The position numbers were made by a program, and so were the translations under genes. From an uncultured Actinomycetes bacterium (GTDB lineage: Bacteria; Actinomycetota; Thermoleophilia; Solirubrobacterales; 70-9), in contig CAMPIP010000040.1 in the NCBI GenBank assembly GCA_946886425.1, positions 1 through 15,527 of the forward strand: a stretch of 15,527 nt of DNA, read 5' to 3'. Under the pieces are notes generated by a model. The model worked only from the letters and a program-made list of their open reading frames with translations. It made no database searches and was not told the origin of the DNA. This document shows, one piece after another, positions 1-7,601 of this stretch; position 1 is the first letter of the stretch; every line of letters begins with the position of its first letter.

Positions 1-1024
1 TGACGGCGCGCTCGTTGCCGGGCACCGGCGTCGCCGAGAAGACGACCGTGTCGCCGGAGTGGAGCTCGACGTCGCGGTGATCGTTGTTGGCCATCCGCCG
101 CAGCGCCGAGAGCGGCTCGCCCTGGCTTCCGGTCGAGATCACGACCACCTTCTCGTCCGGGAAATTCTCGATCTCGCGCGGCTGGATGAAGATCCCGTCA
201 GGCGCGTTGGCAATCCCCAGGTTGGAGGCGATGTTGAAGTTCTTGCGCATCGAGCGGCCGACCAGGGCAACCTTGCGGTCGAGCCGCTGGGCGGCGTCGA
301 TCACCTGCTGGACGCGGTGGATGTTGGAGGCGAAGGAGGTGACGATGATCCGGCCCTTGCAGCGCGAGAACTGCTCCAGCAGCGCCGGCCCGACGCTCGA
401 CTCCGAGGGGGCGATGCCGGGGCGATCGGCGTTGGTCGAGTCGCCGCAGAGCAGCGTCAGACCCTCGCGGCCGATCTCGGCCAGCCGCGAGACGTCGGCC
501 GGCTTGCCGTCGACCGGGGTCTGGTCGAACTTGTAGTCGCCGGTCATCAGGACGTTCCCGGCCGGGGTACCGATCAGGACCCCCCGCATGTCGGGGATCG
601 AGTGGGCCAGGTGAACCAGCTCCAGCTCGAAGGGGCCGCGCTTGACCTTCTCCCCCGCCGGCAGCTCCTGCAGCGGCGTCTTCTCGCCGAGCTTGTGCTC
701 GTCGAGCTTGGAGCGGACCATCCCGATCGTCAGCATGCCGCCGTAGACGACCGGCGGGATGCCGATCTCACGCAACACGTAGGGCAGGGCCCCGACGTGG
801 TCCTCGTGGCCGTGGGTGAGCACGATCGCCTCGATGTCGTCGGCGCGGTCGCGCAGGTAGGAGAAGTCGGGCAGGACCAGGTCGATCCCGTGCATCTCCG
901 CGGTCGGGAACATCAGGCCGGTGTCGACGACGACGATCTTGCCGTCGTACTCGACGACGGTCATGTTCTTGCCGATCTCGCCGAGGCCGCCCAACGGCAG
1001 CACTCGGAGTTTCTTGCTTGGCAC
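1..1024 (-). CDS. rnj: Ribonuclease J, N-terminal 341 codons (3' end outside window)
   Basis: RNase J is a dual endonuclease and 5'-3' exonuclease of the metallo-beta-lactamase/beta-CASP family that processes and degrades mRNA and rRNA in the cytoplasm. What is seen: a GTG start at 1024 opens with VPSKKLRVLPLGG; the metal-binding motif HGHEDH is at residues 71-76; VHLAHS (138-142) and TGDYKFDQTP (161-170) carry further expected metal ligands; the CDSTN-like stretch LCGDSTNADRPG (192-203) and TSFASNIHR (229-237) mark the beta-CASP region. No ATG, GTG or TTG lies in frame between this GTG and the end of dapA. The full family length is about 550 residues, so roughly 40% is missing because the window ends, not because the gene is broken. 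It starts 32 nt after dapA; dapA-rnj adjacency is also known in mycobacteria. Confidence 0.95.
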   Translation of the reverse strand, partial: MPSKKLRVLPLGGLGEIGKNMTVVEYDGKIVVVDTGLMFPTAEMHGIDLVLPDFSYLRDRADDIEAIVLTHGHEDHVGALPYVLREIGIPPVVYGGMLTIGMVRSKLDEHKLGEKTPLQELPAGEKVKRGPFELELVHLAHSIPDMRGVLIGTPAGNVLMTGDYKFDQTPVDGKPADVSRLAEIGREGLTLLCGDSTNADRPGIAPSESSVGPALLEQFSRCKGRIIVTSFASNIHRVQQVIDAAQRLDRKVALVGRSMRKNFNIASNLGIANAPDGIFIQPREIENFPDEKVVVISTGSQGEPLSALRRMANNDHRDVELHSGDTVVFSATPVPGNERAV

Positions 1025-1056
1025 TGGGTAACTCGCTCTCTTCAGAAGTTGGATAT

Positions 1057-1929
1057 CTAGGAGGCGACGGGAAGGCCGATGCCTTCCAGGGCCGCCCGCA
1101 CCGTCGCGCGCTGTTCGGCGTCGACGGGGACAAGCGGCAGCCGCATCCGTCCAGGGGCCAGCCCCAGCATCTCCAGGGCCGCCTTGATGGGAATCGGGTT
1201 GGTGGTCACCGAGAGTCCCTCGTAGACCGGGGTCAGCTCGGCGTCGATTGCCGCCGCGCGCTCGAGGTCGCCGCCTTGGGCGGCGTCCCACATCTCACGC
1301 ATCTGGTCGCCGACGACGTGCGAGGCGACGGTGATGCCGCCGGCGCCGCCGAACTCCAGGACGCGCAGGAAGGTGTTGTCGTTGCCGGCGAGGACGGCGA
1401 GGCCGTCGATCGGCCCCAGCTCGTCGTCGTTGGCCTGCTTGACGGCGACGATGTTGTCGACCGTGGCCAGCTCGGCCAGCAGGTCCGGAGGCATGTTGAT
1501 CACGACCCGGGAAGGGATGTTGTACATGATCAGCGGCAGCTCCGGAACCGCCGCGGCGACCGCCTCGAAGTGCGCCCTCAAGCCCGCCCGGTTCGGCTTG
1601 TTGTAATAGGGAGCGACGACAAGCGAGGCGTCGGCCCCCGCATCGGCGACCATCTTGGTCAGCTCGCAGGAGTGGCGGGTGTCGTTGGTGCCGGCACCAC
1701 AGACCAACAGCACGTCTTCGCCGACCTCCTCGCGAACCGCGCGCAGCAACAAGACCTCCTCCTCGTCGGTCAGAGTCGGCAGCTCGCCGCTGGTGGCGGC
1801 GACGACAAGGCCGTGCGAGCCGTGCTCGAGCAGGTGGGCAGCGAGGCGGCGGGCGCCGTCGGTGTCGACGTTGCCGTTCTCGTCGAACGGCGTCGCCATC
1901 GCCGTGAGCACGCCGCGGATCTCCTTCAT
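1057..1929 (-). CDS. dapA: 4-hydroxy-tetrahydrodipicolinate synthase
   Basis: DapA condenses pyruvate with aspartate semialdehyde, the first committed step of the diaminopimelate/lysine pathway that feeds peptidoglycan and protein synthesis. Residues count from ATG at 1929 (290 aa, normal for this TIM-barrel family). The Schiff-base lysine is K164 in VAVKQAN; the tyrosine of YNIPSR (136-141) and Y109 in PYYNKP are in place, and the pyruvate-binding loop GAGTN is at 78-82. The usual GTTGE loop reads ATSGE here (45-49). A TTG codon at 1938 would add three residues; neither start has a strong ribosome-binding site, and ATG was preferred because it fits the usual family N-terminus. It follows dapB by 27 nt and precedes rnj, in an operon-like run. 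Confidence 0.95.
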   Translation of the reverse strand: MKEIRGVLTAMATPFDENGNVDTDGARRLAAHLLEHGSHGLVVAATSGELPTLTDEEEVLLLRAVREEVGEDVLLVCGAGTNDTRHSCELTKMVADAGADASLVVAPYYNKPNRAGLRAHFEAVAAAVPELPLIMYNIPSRVVINMPPDLLAELATVDNIVAVKQANDDELGPIDGLAVLAGNDNTFLRVLEFGGAGGITVASHVVGDQMREMWDAAQGGDLERAAAIDAELTPVYEGLSVTTNPIPIKAALEMLGLAPGRMRLPLVPVDAEQRATVRAALEGIGLPVAS

Positions 1930-1956
1930 CGTTGCCAATGTACCCAGTTCGTCGGT

Positions 1957-2622
1957 CTAGAGCAGCTTCTCGAGCCCGACCGTGAACCGATCGGGCAGGT
2001 CGGCGACCCTGCGGACGGCCAGCAGGACGCCCGGCATGAAGGATCGACGGTCGATCGAATCGTGGCGCAGCGACAGCGTCTGCCCCACCCCGCCGAAGAT
2101 CACCTCCTGGTGGGCGACCAGCCCCGGCAGCCGCACCGAGTGGATCGGCTGGTGGACGTGACCGCCGGCGGCGTCGATCAGCTCCTGGGTCCGCTTCGCG
2201 GTCCCCGACGGGGCATCGAGCTTGCGGTCGTGGTGGAGCTCGACGATCTCGCACTCCGGCATGTGCTTGGCGATCGTCTGCGAGACCTCCATCAGCAGCA
2301 CCGCCCCGATCGCGAAGTTGGGAGCCACGAAGCAGTTGGCGCTCGAAGCCTCGGCGGCGGCGCGAGCGGCATCGAGGTCGAAGCCAGTGGTGCCGACAAC
2401 GCTGTGCACAGCGGCCTCGAGGCAGGCGCGGACGTTGCCGAGCGCCGTGTCGGGGACGGTGAAGTCGACGACGACGTCAGCGTCGCCCAGCACGTCGGCC
2501 AGCTCGACGCCCAGGGCCGGGTCGACGCGGCCGACCAGCTCGGTGTCCTCGGCCCCGTCGACCGCCTCGCAGACGGCCTGGCCCATTTTGCCGGCGGCGC
2601 CGGCGACGGCAACCTTGATCAC
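1957..2622 (-). CDS. dapB: 4-hydroxy-tetrahydrodipicolinate reductase
   Basis: DapB reduces the DapA product with NAD(P)H, the second step of diaminopimelate synthesis. The Rossmann nucleotide-binding motif GAAGKMG is at residues 8-14, VVDFT at 51-55, the GTTGF substrate loop at 77-81, and the catalytic signature ELHHDRKLDAPSGTA around 128-142, with H130 the likely proton donor and K134 substrate-binding. The protein has 221 residues, compact compared with E. coli (about 270) and somewhat shorter than mycobacterial DapB (about 245). The GTG start shares a 4-nt GTGA overlap with the stop of the upstream M16 peptidase, which suggests translational coupling and supports this start. dapB and dapA are consecutive pathway steps encoded side by side. 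Confidence 0.96.
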   Translation of the reverse strand: MIKVAVAGAAGKMGQAVCEAVDGAEDTELVGRVDPALGVELADVLGDADVVVDFTVPDTALGNVRACLEAAVHSVVGTTGFDLDAARAAAEASSANCFVAPNFAIGAVLLMEVSQTIAKHMPECEIVELHHDRKLDAPSGTAKRTQELIDAAGGHVHQPIHSVRLPGLVAHQEVIFGGVGQTLSLRHDSIDRRSFMPGVLLAVRRVADLPDRFTVGLEKLL

Positions 2623-3893
2623 GCCGCCGCCAGGGCCTCGCTGACCGGGGCCAGCGCTCGCCGGAAGTGGTCCTCGTCGCCGCCGACGCAGGCGGCCGAG
2701 AGCCGCTCGGCGCCGTACAGCTCGCTGGCCAGCGCGGTCAGGTCGTCGACCTGCACCGCGTCGACCTTGGCGAGCATCTCGTCGAGGCTTTCGATCGGCA
2801 GCCCGAACAAGGTCGCCCGCGAGATCCGCGTCATCCGCGCCGCGGTCGACTCGGAGGAGAGCACGAGGCGGCCCTTGACGCTCTCCTTGGCCCGGGTCAG
2901 CTCCTCGGCCGAGACCGGCTCCGAGCGCAGCCGGGCCAGCTCGGTGCCGATGATCGCGCAGGCCTCCTCGACGTTGTCCTCGCGGGTGCCGACGTAGGTC
3001 GCGACCAGGCCCTGGTCGGTGAACTGCTCGTTGTAGGAGCCGACCGAGTAGGCGAGCCCGCGCTTCTCGCGCACCTCGCGGAACAGCCGCGAGGAGGTCG
3101 AACCGCCGAAGATCGCGTCGAGGACCGCCAGCGGGTAGCGGCGCTCGTCCTCGCGGCGCAGGCCCGGCGCCCCGAAGCAGATGTGGTACTGCTCGGTCTC
3201 CTTCTGGTGGAAGCAGAACCGGCCGCCGCCGTCGAGCGCCACCTCCGGGCCGGCGCCATCGCCGCCAGCCGGCGGCGCGACCAGCTTCTCGGCCAGGGCG
3301 ACGATGCGGTCGTGGTCGAGGTGGCCGGCGGCCCCGACGACGATCTGCGCGCCCGTGTAGCGGGCCTCGCGGTAGCTCTCGATGTTCGGGACCGGGATCG
3401 AGGCGATCACCTCGGCCTCCCCCAGCACCCGGCGGCCCAGCGGGTGGGCGCCGAAGACGGCCTCGGCGAGGACGTCGTGGACGCGGTCCTGCGGCTCGTC
3501 CTCGTACATCGCGATCTCCTCCAGCACGACCTGGCGCTCGGAGTCGATTTCGGGGTAGGTCGGGGCGAGCAGCATCTCGGCGAGGAGGTCGAAGACGTCC
3601 TCGGTGTGCTCGTCGAGGAAACGCGCGTGCAGGTGCGTCGTCTCCTTGCCGGTGGCGGCGTTGACCGAGGCGCCGAGGCCGTCGAAGCGCTCGGAGATCT
3701 CAATCGCCGAGTAGCGCGCCGTCCCCTTGAACAGCAGGTGCTCGAGGAAATGCGAGACGCCGGCCTGGGCCGGCGTCTCGTCGCGGGAACCGGTCCGAAC
3801 CCAGAGCCCGAGCGCCACGGAGCGGACCGAGGGAACCTCCTCGGTCACGATCCGGACGCCCGAGCCGAGCTCGGTCAGCTTCGCTTCAGGCAC
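2619..3893 (-). CDS. M16-family zinc metallopeptidase (insulinase/processing peptidase-like)
   Basis: This is an M16 peptidase of the mitochondrial-processing-peptidase type, a zinc protease that cleaves peptides within a two-domain clamshell. The inverted zinc motif HFLEH is at residues 48-52 (numbered from GTG at 3893). The distal glutamate is E125 or E126 in VLEEIAMYED. The C-terminal half carries the Arg/Tyr substrate-binding segment REKRGLAYSVGSY. The 424 residues match family members encoded next to PNPase, such as mycobacterial PepR beside GpsI. GTG at 3893, four bases after the pnp stop, was chosen over an in-frame start at 3965: the earlier start would overlap the pnp tail and add a low-complexity Ala/Val leader with no family resemblance. 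No signal peptide remains with this start. The true substrate is unknown. Confidence 0.93.
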   Translation of the reverse strand: MPEAKLTELGSGVRIVTEEVPSVRSVALGLWVRTGSRDETPAQAGVSHFLEHLLFKGTARYSAIEISERFDGLGASVNAATGKETTHLHARFLDEHTEDVFDLLAEMLLAPTYPEIDSERQVVLEEIAMYEDEPQDRVHDVLAEAVFGAHPLGRRVLGEAEVIASIPVPNIESYREARYTGAQIVVGAAGHLDHDRIVALAEKLVAPPAGGDGAGPEVALDGGGRFCFHQKETEQYHICFGAPGLRREDERRYPLAVLDAIFGGSTSSRLFREVREKRGLAYSVGSYNEQFTDQGLVATYVGTREDNVEEACAIIGTELARLRSEPVSAEELTRAKESVKGRLVLSSESTAARMTRISRATLFGLPIESLDEMLAKVDAVQVDDLTALASELYGAERLSAACVGGDEDHFRRALAPVSEALAAA

Positions 3894-3897
3894 TGAG

Positions 3898-6132
3898 CTA
3901 CCCGCGACGCTCGCGTTCGCGGCGCCGCCCGTCGCGACCGCCACGACCACCGCGGTCGCCGCCACGGTCGCCGCCGTTGCGCCGGCCGCCGTCGCCGGAG
4001 CCGACCGAGGCCAGCTCCTCCGGCGATTTGCCGGCGACCGAGGGGTCGCTGGAGAGGCGCAGGCCGATCCGGCCGCGCTCCTTGTCGACCTCGACCACGG
4101 TGACGTCGATCACCTCGCCGGCGGTGAGGACGTCGTCGACGGAGTCGACCCGCTCGCCCGGCTTCACGTTGGAGATGTGAAGCAGGCCGTCGGTGCCCTT
4201 GACCAGCTCGACGAAGGCGCCGAAGGTGGTCGTCTTCACGACCTTGGCCGAGTTGTAGCGATCGCCGACTTCCGCCTCGCGGGTCATCGAGTCGATGCGG
4301 GCGACGCAGGCGTCGACCAGTTCGCCGGTCGGCGCGTAGATCCGCACCGTGCCGTCGTCCTCGACGTCGATCTCCGCTTCGAACTCCTCGCAGAGAGCGC
4401 GGATCGTTTCGCCGCCTTTGCCGATCACGGCGCCGATCTTCTCCGGGTCGATCTTGATCGACTCGATCGCCGGGGCGTGCTGGGAGAGCTTCTCCCGCGG
4501 CCCGTCGATTGCCTCGGCCATCTTGCCGAGGATGAACTGGCGGCCCTTCAGCGCCTGCTCCAGCGCGTCCTCGAGGATCTCGAAGGTGACGCCGGTGATC
4601 TTGATGTCCATCTGCAGGGCGGTGATCCCGTCCTTGGTGCCGGCGACCTTGAAGTCCATGTCGCCGAGGTGGTCCTCGACGCCGGCGATGTCGGTGAGGA
4701 CGATGTAGTCGTCACCCTCCTTGATCAGGCCCATCGCGACGCCGGCGACCGGTGCGCTGACCGGGACTCCCGCGGCCTGCAGCGCCATCGAGGAGGCGCA
4801 GACCGAGCCCATCGAGGAGGAGCCGTTGGACTCGAGCGTCTCGGAGACGGCGCGAATCACGTACGGGAACGACTCTTCGTCGGGAACCGTCGCCAGCAGG
4901 GCACGCTCGGCGAGGGCGCCGTGACCGATGTCGCGGCGCTTCGGGCCGCGCATGAAGCCGGCCTCCCCGACCGAGAAGGGCGGGAAGTTGTAGTGGTGCC
5001 AGAAGCGTTTGGTCGTCTGCAGGCCGAGCGTGTCGATCCGCATGTCCATCCGCGTCGTGCCCAGAGCGACGTTGGAGAGGATCTGGGTCTCGCCGCGGGT
5101 GAACAGAGCCGAGCCATGCACGCGCGGGGAGATGTCGACCTCGCACTCGATCGGCCGGATCTCATCCTGGGCGCGGCCGTCGGGACGCTTCTTGTCGACG
5201 GCGATCGCCTTGCGGATGATGTCCTTCTCGATCGAGCCGAAAGCGGACTTGACCTCAGCCACGCGATCCGCACTCTCGTCCTCGGGCGCGAACTTGGCGA
5301 CCACGTCGTCCTTGACCTTGTCGATCGCCTCGTAGCGCTCGAGCTTGCCCTCGGTGGCGATCGCGTCGACCAGGGCCTGGCCGTACTCGGAGCGGATCTG
5401 GTCGAGCAGGGAGGCGTCGAGCCGCGGCTCCTCGTGCGCGATCTTCTCCTTGCCGGCCTTCTGCTGCAGCTCCTCCATCGCGGCGCAGAGCTTCTTGATT
5501 TCGCCGTGGGCGATGTCAAGGGCGTCGAGGATCTCGGCCTCGGTGACGCCGCTGGCGCCGGCCTCGACCATCAGGATCGCCTCGTCGGTGCCGGCGACGA
5601 TCAGGTCCAGGTCCAGTTCCTCGTGGGTCTCCTCGTCGGGGTTGACGACGAAGTCGCCGTCGAGCTTGCCGATCCGGACCGCGCCGACGTGGGCGGCAAC
5701 CGGGACCGGGGAGATCGCCAGCGCCGCCGAGGCGCCGTTCATGGCGAGGATGTCGTAGGGGTGAACCTGGTCGACCGACATCGGGATCGCGACCAGCTGC
5801 GTCTCGTAGTGCCAGCCCTTGGGGAAGAGCGGGCGGATCGGACGGTCGATCATGCGCGCGGTCAGCGTCGCCTTCTCGCTGGATTTGCCCTCGCGACGGA
5901 AGAAGGAGCCGGGGATTTTGCCGGCGGCGTACATCCGCTCCTCGATGTCGACGGTGAGCGGAAGGAAGTCCACGTCGCGCAGGCTGCCGACGGTTGCGGT
6001 GCAGAGCACCATCGTGTCGCCGGCCCGAACCACGACCGCGCCACCCGCCTGCTTCGCGAGTTTGCCCGTCTCGAAGGAAATCTGGCTATCGCCGACATCC
6101 ACCGAAACCCGGCTTACGTCAAACATGCTCAT
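3898..6132 (-). CDS. pnp: Polyribonucleotide nucleotidyltransferase (PNPase)
   Basis: PNPase is a phosphorolytic 3'-5' exoribonuclease, a trimer central to RNA decay. Domains in the 744 residues: first RNase PH core about 10-145, containing FFRREG (77-82) and RPIRPLFPKG (97-106); helical linker about 240-320; second, catalytic RNase PH core about 325-550 with NFPPFSVGE, GPKRRDIGHGALAERAL and SNGSSSMGS; catalytic acids D487 and D493 in EDHLGDMDF; KH domain about 555-615 with GKGG at 571-574; S1 domain about 622-696; and a Gly/Arg/Asp-rich tail 711-744. The start ATG at 6132 is preceded, 10 nt away, by a consensus GGAGG. A second ATG two codons later is less well placed. An 80-bp leader with two hairpins separates it from the upstream hydrolase gene. 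The M16 peptidase gene follows after 4 nt. Confidence 0.98.
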   Translation of the reverse strand: MSMFDVSRVSVDVGDSQISFETGKLAKQAGGAVVVRAGDTMVLCTATVGSLRDVDFLPLTVDIEERMYAAGKIPGSFFRREGKSSEKATLTARMIDRPIRPLFPKGWHYETQLVAIPMSVDQVHPYDILAMNGASAALAISPVPVAAHVGAVRIGKLDGDFVVNPDEETHEELDLDLIVAGTDEAILMVEAGASGVTEAEILDALDIAHGEIKKLCAAMEELQQKAGKEKIAHEEPRLDASLLDQIRSEYGQALVDAIATEGKLERYEAIDKVKDDVVAKFAPEDESADRVAEVKSAFGSIEKDIIRKAIAVDKKRPDGRAQDEIRPIECEVDISPRVHGSALFTRGETQILSNVALGTTRMDMRIDTLGLQTTKRFWHHYNFPPFSVGEAGFMRGPKRRDIGHGALAERALLATVPDEESFPYVIRAVSETLESNGSSSMGSVCASSMALQAAGVPVSAPVAGVAMGLIKEGDDYIVLTDIAGVEDHLGDMDFKVAGTKDGITALQMDIKITGVTFEILEDALEQALKGRQFILGKMAEAIDGPREKLSQHAPAIESIKIDPEKIGAVIGKGGETIRALCEEFEAEIDVEDDGTVRIYAPTGELVDACVARIDSMTREAEVGDRYNSAKVVKTTTFGAFVELVKGTDGLLHISNVKPGERVDSVDDVLTAGEVIDVTVVEVDKERGRIGLRLSSDPSVAGKSPEELASVGSGDGGRRNGGDRGGDRGGRGGRDGRRRERERRG

Positions 6133-6142
6133 TTAGTTGTTA

Positions 6143-6147
6143 CCTCC
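6143..6147 (-). promoter_or_regulatory. Ribosome-binding site for pnp
   Basis: GGAGG is 10 nt before the ATG at 6132 and directly abuts the 3' arm of the hairpin at 6148-6166. It supports ATG 6132 over the ATG two codons later. Confidence 0.8.
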
Positions 6148-6166
6148 GGCTGCCCGGTTGGCAGCC
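6148..6166 (-). promoter_or_regulatory. Hairpin abutting the pnp ribosome-binding site
   Basis: The minus strand reads GGCTGCC-AACCG-GGCAGCC, a perfect 7-bp stem with a 5-nt loop. It is followed directly by GGAGG rather than by a T run, so it is a translational or RNA-processing element rather than a terminator. A role in control of pnp is inferred from position. Confidence 0.55.
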
Positions 6167-6176
6167 AATTGCTTTC

Positions 6177-6190
6177 AGAACTCGCGTTCT
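6177..6190 (-). promoter_or_regulatory. Small GNRA-capped hairpin in the pnp leader
   Basis: The minus strand reads AGAAC-GCGA-GTTCT, a 5-bp stem closed by a GCGA tetraloop of the stable GNRA class. It lies 10 nt upstream of the larger hairpin in the 80-bp gap between the hydrolase gene and pnp. With only five pairs it could be chance, but the GNRA loop and the paired arrangement are suggestive. Confidence 0.4.
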
Positions 6191-6212
6191 CTTTCACGGG
6201 GGAGAGTACAGG

Positions 6213-7145
6213 TCATGCAACCGACCTCAGCCTGCCACGGGCCCGGCCCGCAATCACCGACCCCCAGCTGGAGTCGTCGATCCGGACCGGCCGAGTCGTC
6301 GCCAGGAAATCGGCGAGGATCGCCGCCAGACCCTCGGGGTCTTCGAGCAGCGGGAAGTGGGCCGCCCGGGGCAGCGTCTCGAAACGGCTGTGGAGGATCG
6401 CGTCGTGGGCTTCGCGGCCGTGCTCGATCGGGATCGTGCGGTCGCGCCCGCCCCAGACGATCAGCGTCTGCATCTCGCCCAGCAGGTAAAGCCGGTCGCG
6501 GGCGCTGACCCGCTGGCCGTGGATGTCGATCACCGCCCGCAGCGTCTCCAGGAACGCCTGTCGGGAGCCCGCTTCCTGCAGCGGCCGCAGCGCCCGCGCC
6601 ACCGCCTCCAGGTAGACGCCCTTGCCGTGCCCGGCGGCGCGCATCCTCGCCCCCGCCCCGGCCAGGCCGGAGACCAGCGCCCGGTTGGTGGCGGCCCGCA
6701 GCAGGGTCGCCGCGCCGGGCAGGGCCGCGCCGCGCAGCAGCGGGCTGACCTCGGGCCCGAGGCCACCGCTGGAGATCAAGACAAGCCGCTCGGTGCGCTG
6801 GGGGAACTGGTAGAAGAACTGCATCGCGACGCCGCCGCCGAGCGAGTGGCCGACGATCGTCGCCCGCTCCACCCCGATCGTTGCCAGCAGGTCGCGAATG
6901 CTGGCCGCGTGGGCGCCGAGCGAGTAGTCGCCGCGCGGGGTAGCCGAGTCGCCGTGGCCGATCAGGTCGGGGGCGATGACCCGGTGCGACGGCGCCAGCC
7001 GCAGCGCCACCTCTTCCCAGTGCCGCGAGGAGTTGATCATCCCGTGGATCAGGACCACGGTCGGTCCCTCTCCCACTTCGCGGTAGATCGCGTGGTGACC
7101 GTGCAGGTCGACCTCATGGGCCGCGAAGCTGGGCGAGGGCTCCAT
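6213..7145 (-). CDS. Alpha/beta-fold hydrolase, substrate unknown
   Basis: This is a soluble alpha/beta hydrolase of 310 residues. Visible hallmarks are the oxyanion-hole HG at 34-35 (VLIHGMINSSRHW), the nucleophile elbow GHSLGG with S101, the acid D235 in WGGRDRTIP, and the catalytic histidine H263 in AAHFPLLEDP. APDLIGHGDS (58-67) is typical of esterase, epoxide-hydrolase and C-C-bond-hydrolase branches. A helical lid lies between about residues 135 and 215. The last 25 residues, after the final helix, are Arg/Ser-rich and unlike the core. There is no signal peptide or membrane segment. The ATG follows the CPHC protein stop by 11 nt, with GGGTCTGGGGGA directly upstream. Its place in the redox insert suggests shared expression, but the substrate cannot be inferred from the sequence. 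Confidence 0.9.
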   Translation of the reverse strand: MEPSPSFAAHEVDLHGHHAIYREVGEGPTVVLIHGMINSSRHWEEVALRLAPSHRVIAPDLIGHGDSATPRGDYSLGAHAASIRDLLATIGVERATIVGHSLGGGVAMQFFYQFPQRTERLVLISSGGLGPEVSPLLRGAALPGAATLLRAATNRALVSGLAGAGARMRAAGHGKGVYLEAVARALRPLQEAGSRQAFLETLRAVIDIHGQRVSARDRLYLLGEMQTLIVWGGRDRTIPIEHGREAHDAILHSRFETLPRAAHFPLLEDPEGLAAILADFLATTRPVRIDDSSWGSVIAGRARGRLRSVA

Positions 7146-7156
7146 TCCCCCAGACC

Positions 7157-7594
7157 CTAGAACAGCGCCGGCGTGGTCGTGACCCCGGCGCGGATCCCGG
7201 ACGCGAAATCGCGCTTCACCCGGGCCGCGACCGCCTCCGAGCGGCGGTCGGCCTCGAAGCGATCGAGGTCGAGGCCGAGCTCCTCGACCCGGCGCCAGAG
7301 GTGGGGATCGTCGACGTGGGCGGGGTCGGCGTAGAGCGAGTCGACCATCGCGAAGAAGGCACCCTGGCGGCCGGCCGCCTCCGCGGCGGCGTGCAGGGCC
7401 GGAGCGCGCGGGTGCTTGCTGGCAACCGGGAAGTGCCGGAAGGCGACGCGGTTCGGCCGGGCCTTGATCTCCGCCCAGGCCGCCGCGCAGTGCGGGCAGG
7501 CCAGGTCGGCATAGACCATGAGCAGCTCTCCCTCGCCACGAACGTGGTCCTCCGGCCCCAGCGGCGGCACCGGGGCGCTGGTCAGCTCGTTCAT
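7157..7594 (-). CDS. Small cytosolic DsbA/FrnE-like thioredoxin-fold protein with CPHC motif, short C-terminus
   Basis: This encodes 145 residues starting at ATG 7594, which follows the peroxiredoxin stop by 7 nt with GGCGGG just upstream. It resembles the DsbA-like thioredoxin superfamily: DHVRGEGELLMVYADLACPHC places a CPHC redox pair at C33/C36 after the first strand; FRHFPVASKHPRAPALHAAAEAAGRQG (from residue 52) is the typical helical insertion; and GVTTTPALF ends the protein with the cis-proline loop (T141-P142). Family members normally continue with another strand and helix after this point, so the protein looks C-terminally short. There is no signal peptide, so it probably acts in the cytoplasm rather than in disulfide formation outside the cell. 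It sits directly after a one-Cys peroxiredoxin, and might supply or exchange thiols with it (inference). A degenerate or inactive relic is also possible. Confidence 0.82.
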   Translation of the reverse strand: MNELTSAPVPPLGPEDHVRGEGELLMVYADLACPHCAAAWAEIKARPNRVAFRHFPVASKHPRAPALHAAAEAAGRQGAFFAMVDSLYADPAHVDDPHLWRRVEELGLDLDRFEADRRSEAVAARVKRDFASGIRAGVTTTPALF

Positions 7595-7601
7595 CCCGCC
7601 G

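Noticed and set aside
1018..2997. Long plus-strand open frames antisense to dapA, dapB and the M16 gene (also 8638-10959 and 13776-15008 opposite ribF/truB/DHH and nusA)
   Set aside because: They span several real gene boundaries, lack family motifs, and are expected by-products of GC-rich third codon positions.
3894..3965. A longer start for the M16 peptidase with an Ala/Val-rich leader resembling a signal peptide
   Set aside because: These codons lie within the conserved end of pnp and encode frame-shifted Arg/Gly-rich tail; GTG at 3893, just after the pnp stop, fits operon spacing better.
3727..6489. A 920-codon open frame on the plus strand, antisense to pnp
   Set aside because: It mirrors the real pnp codons in high-GC DNA, has Asp/Val/Leu/Gly-biased composition and no recognisable domain. 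The minus strand carries a complete PNPase with all catalytic motifs.
7143..7160. A recent frameshift joining the CPHC protein to the hydrolase
   Set aside because: Neither alternative frame across the junction yields the usual continuation of a DsbA-like fold, and the hydrolase has its own start and purine-rich ribosome-binding region.
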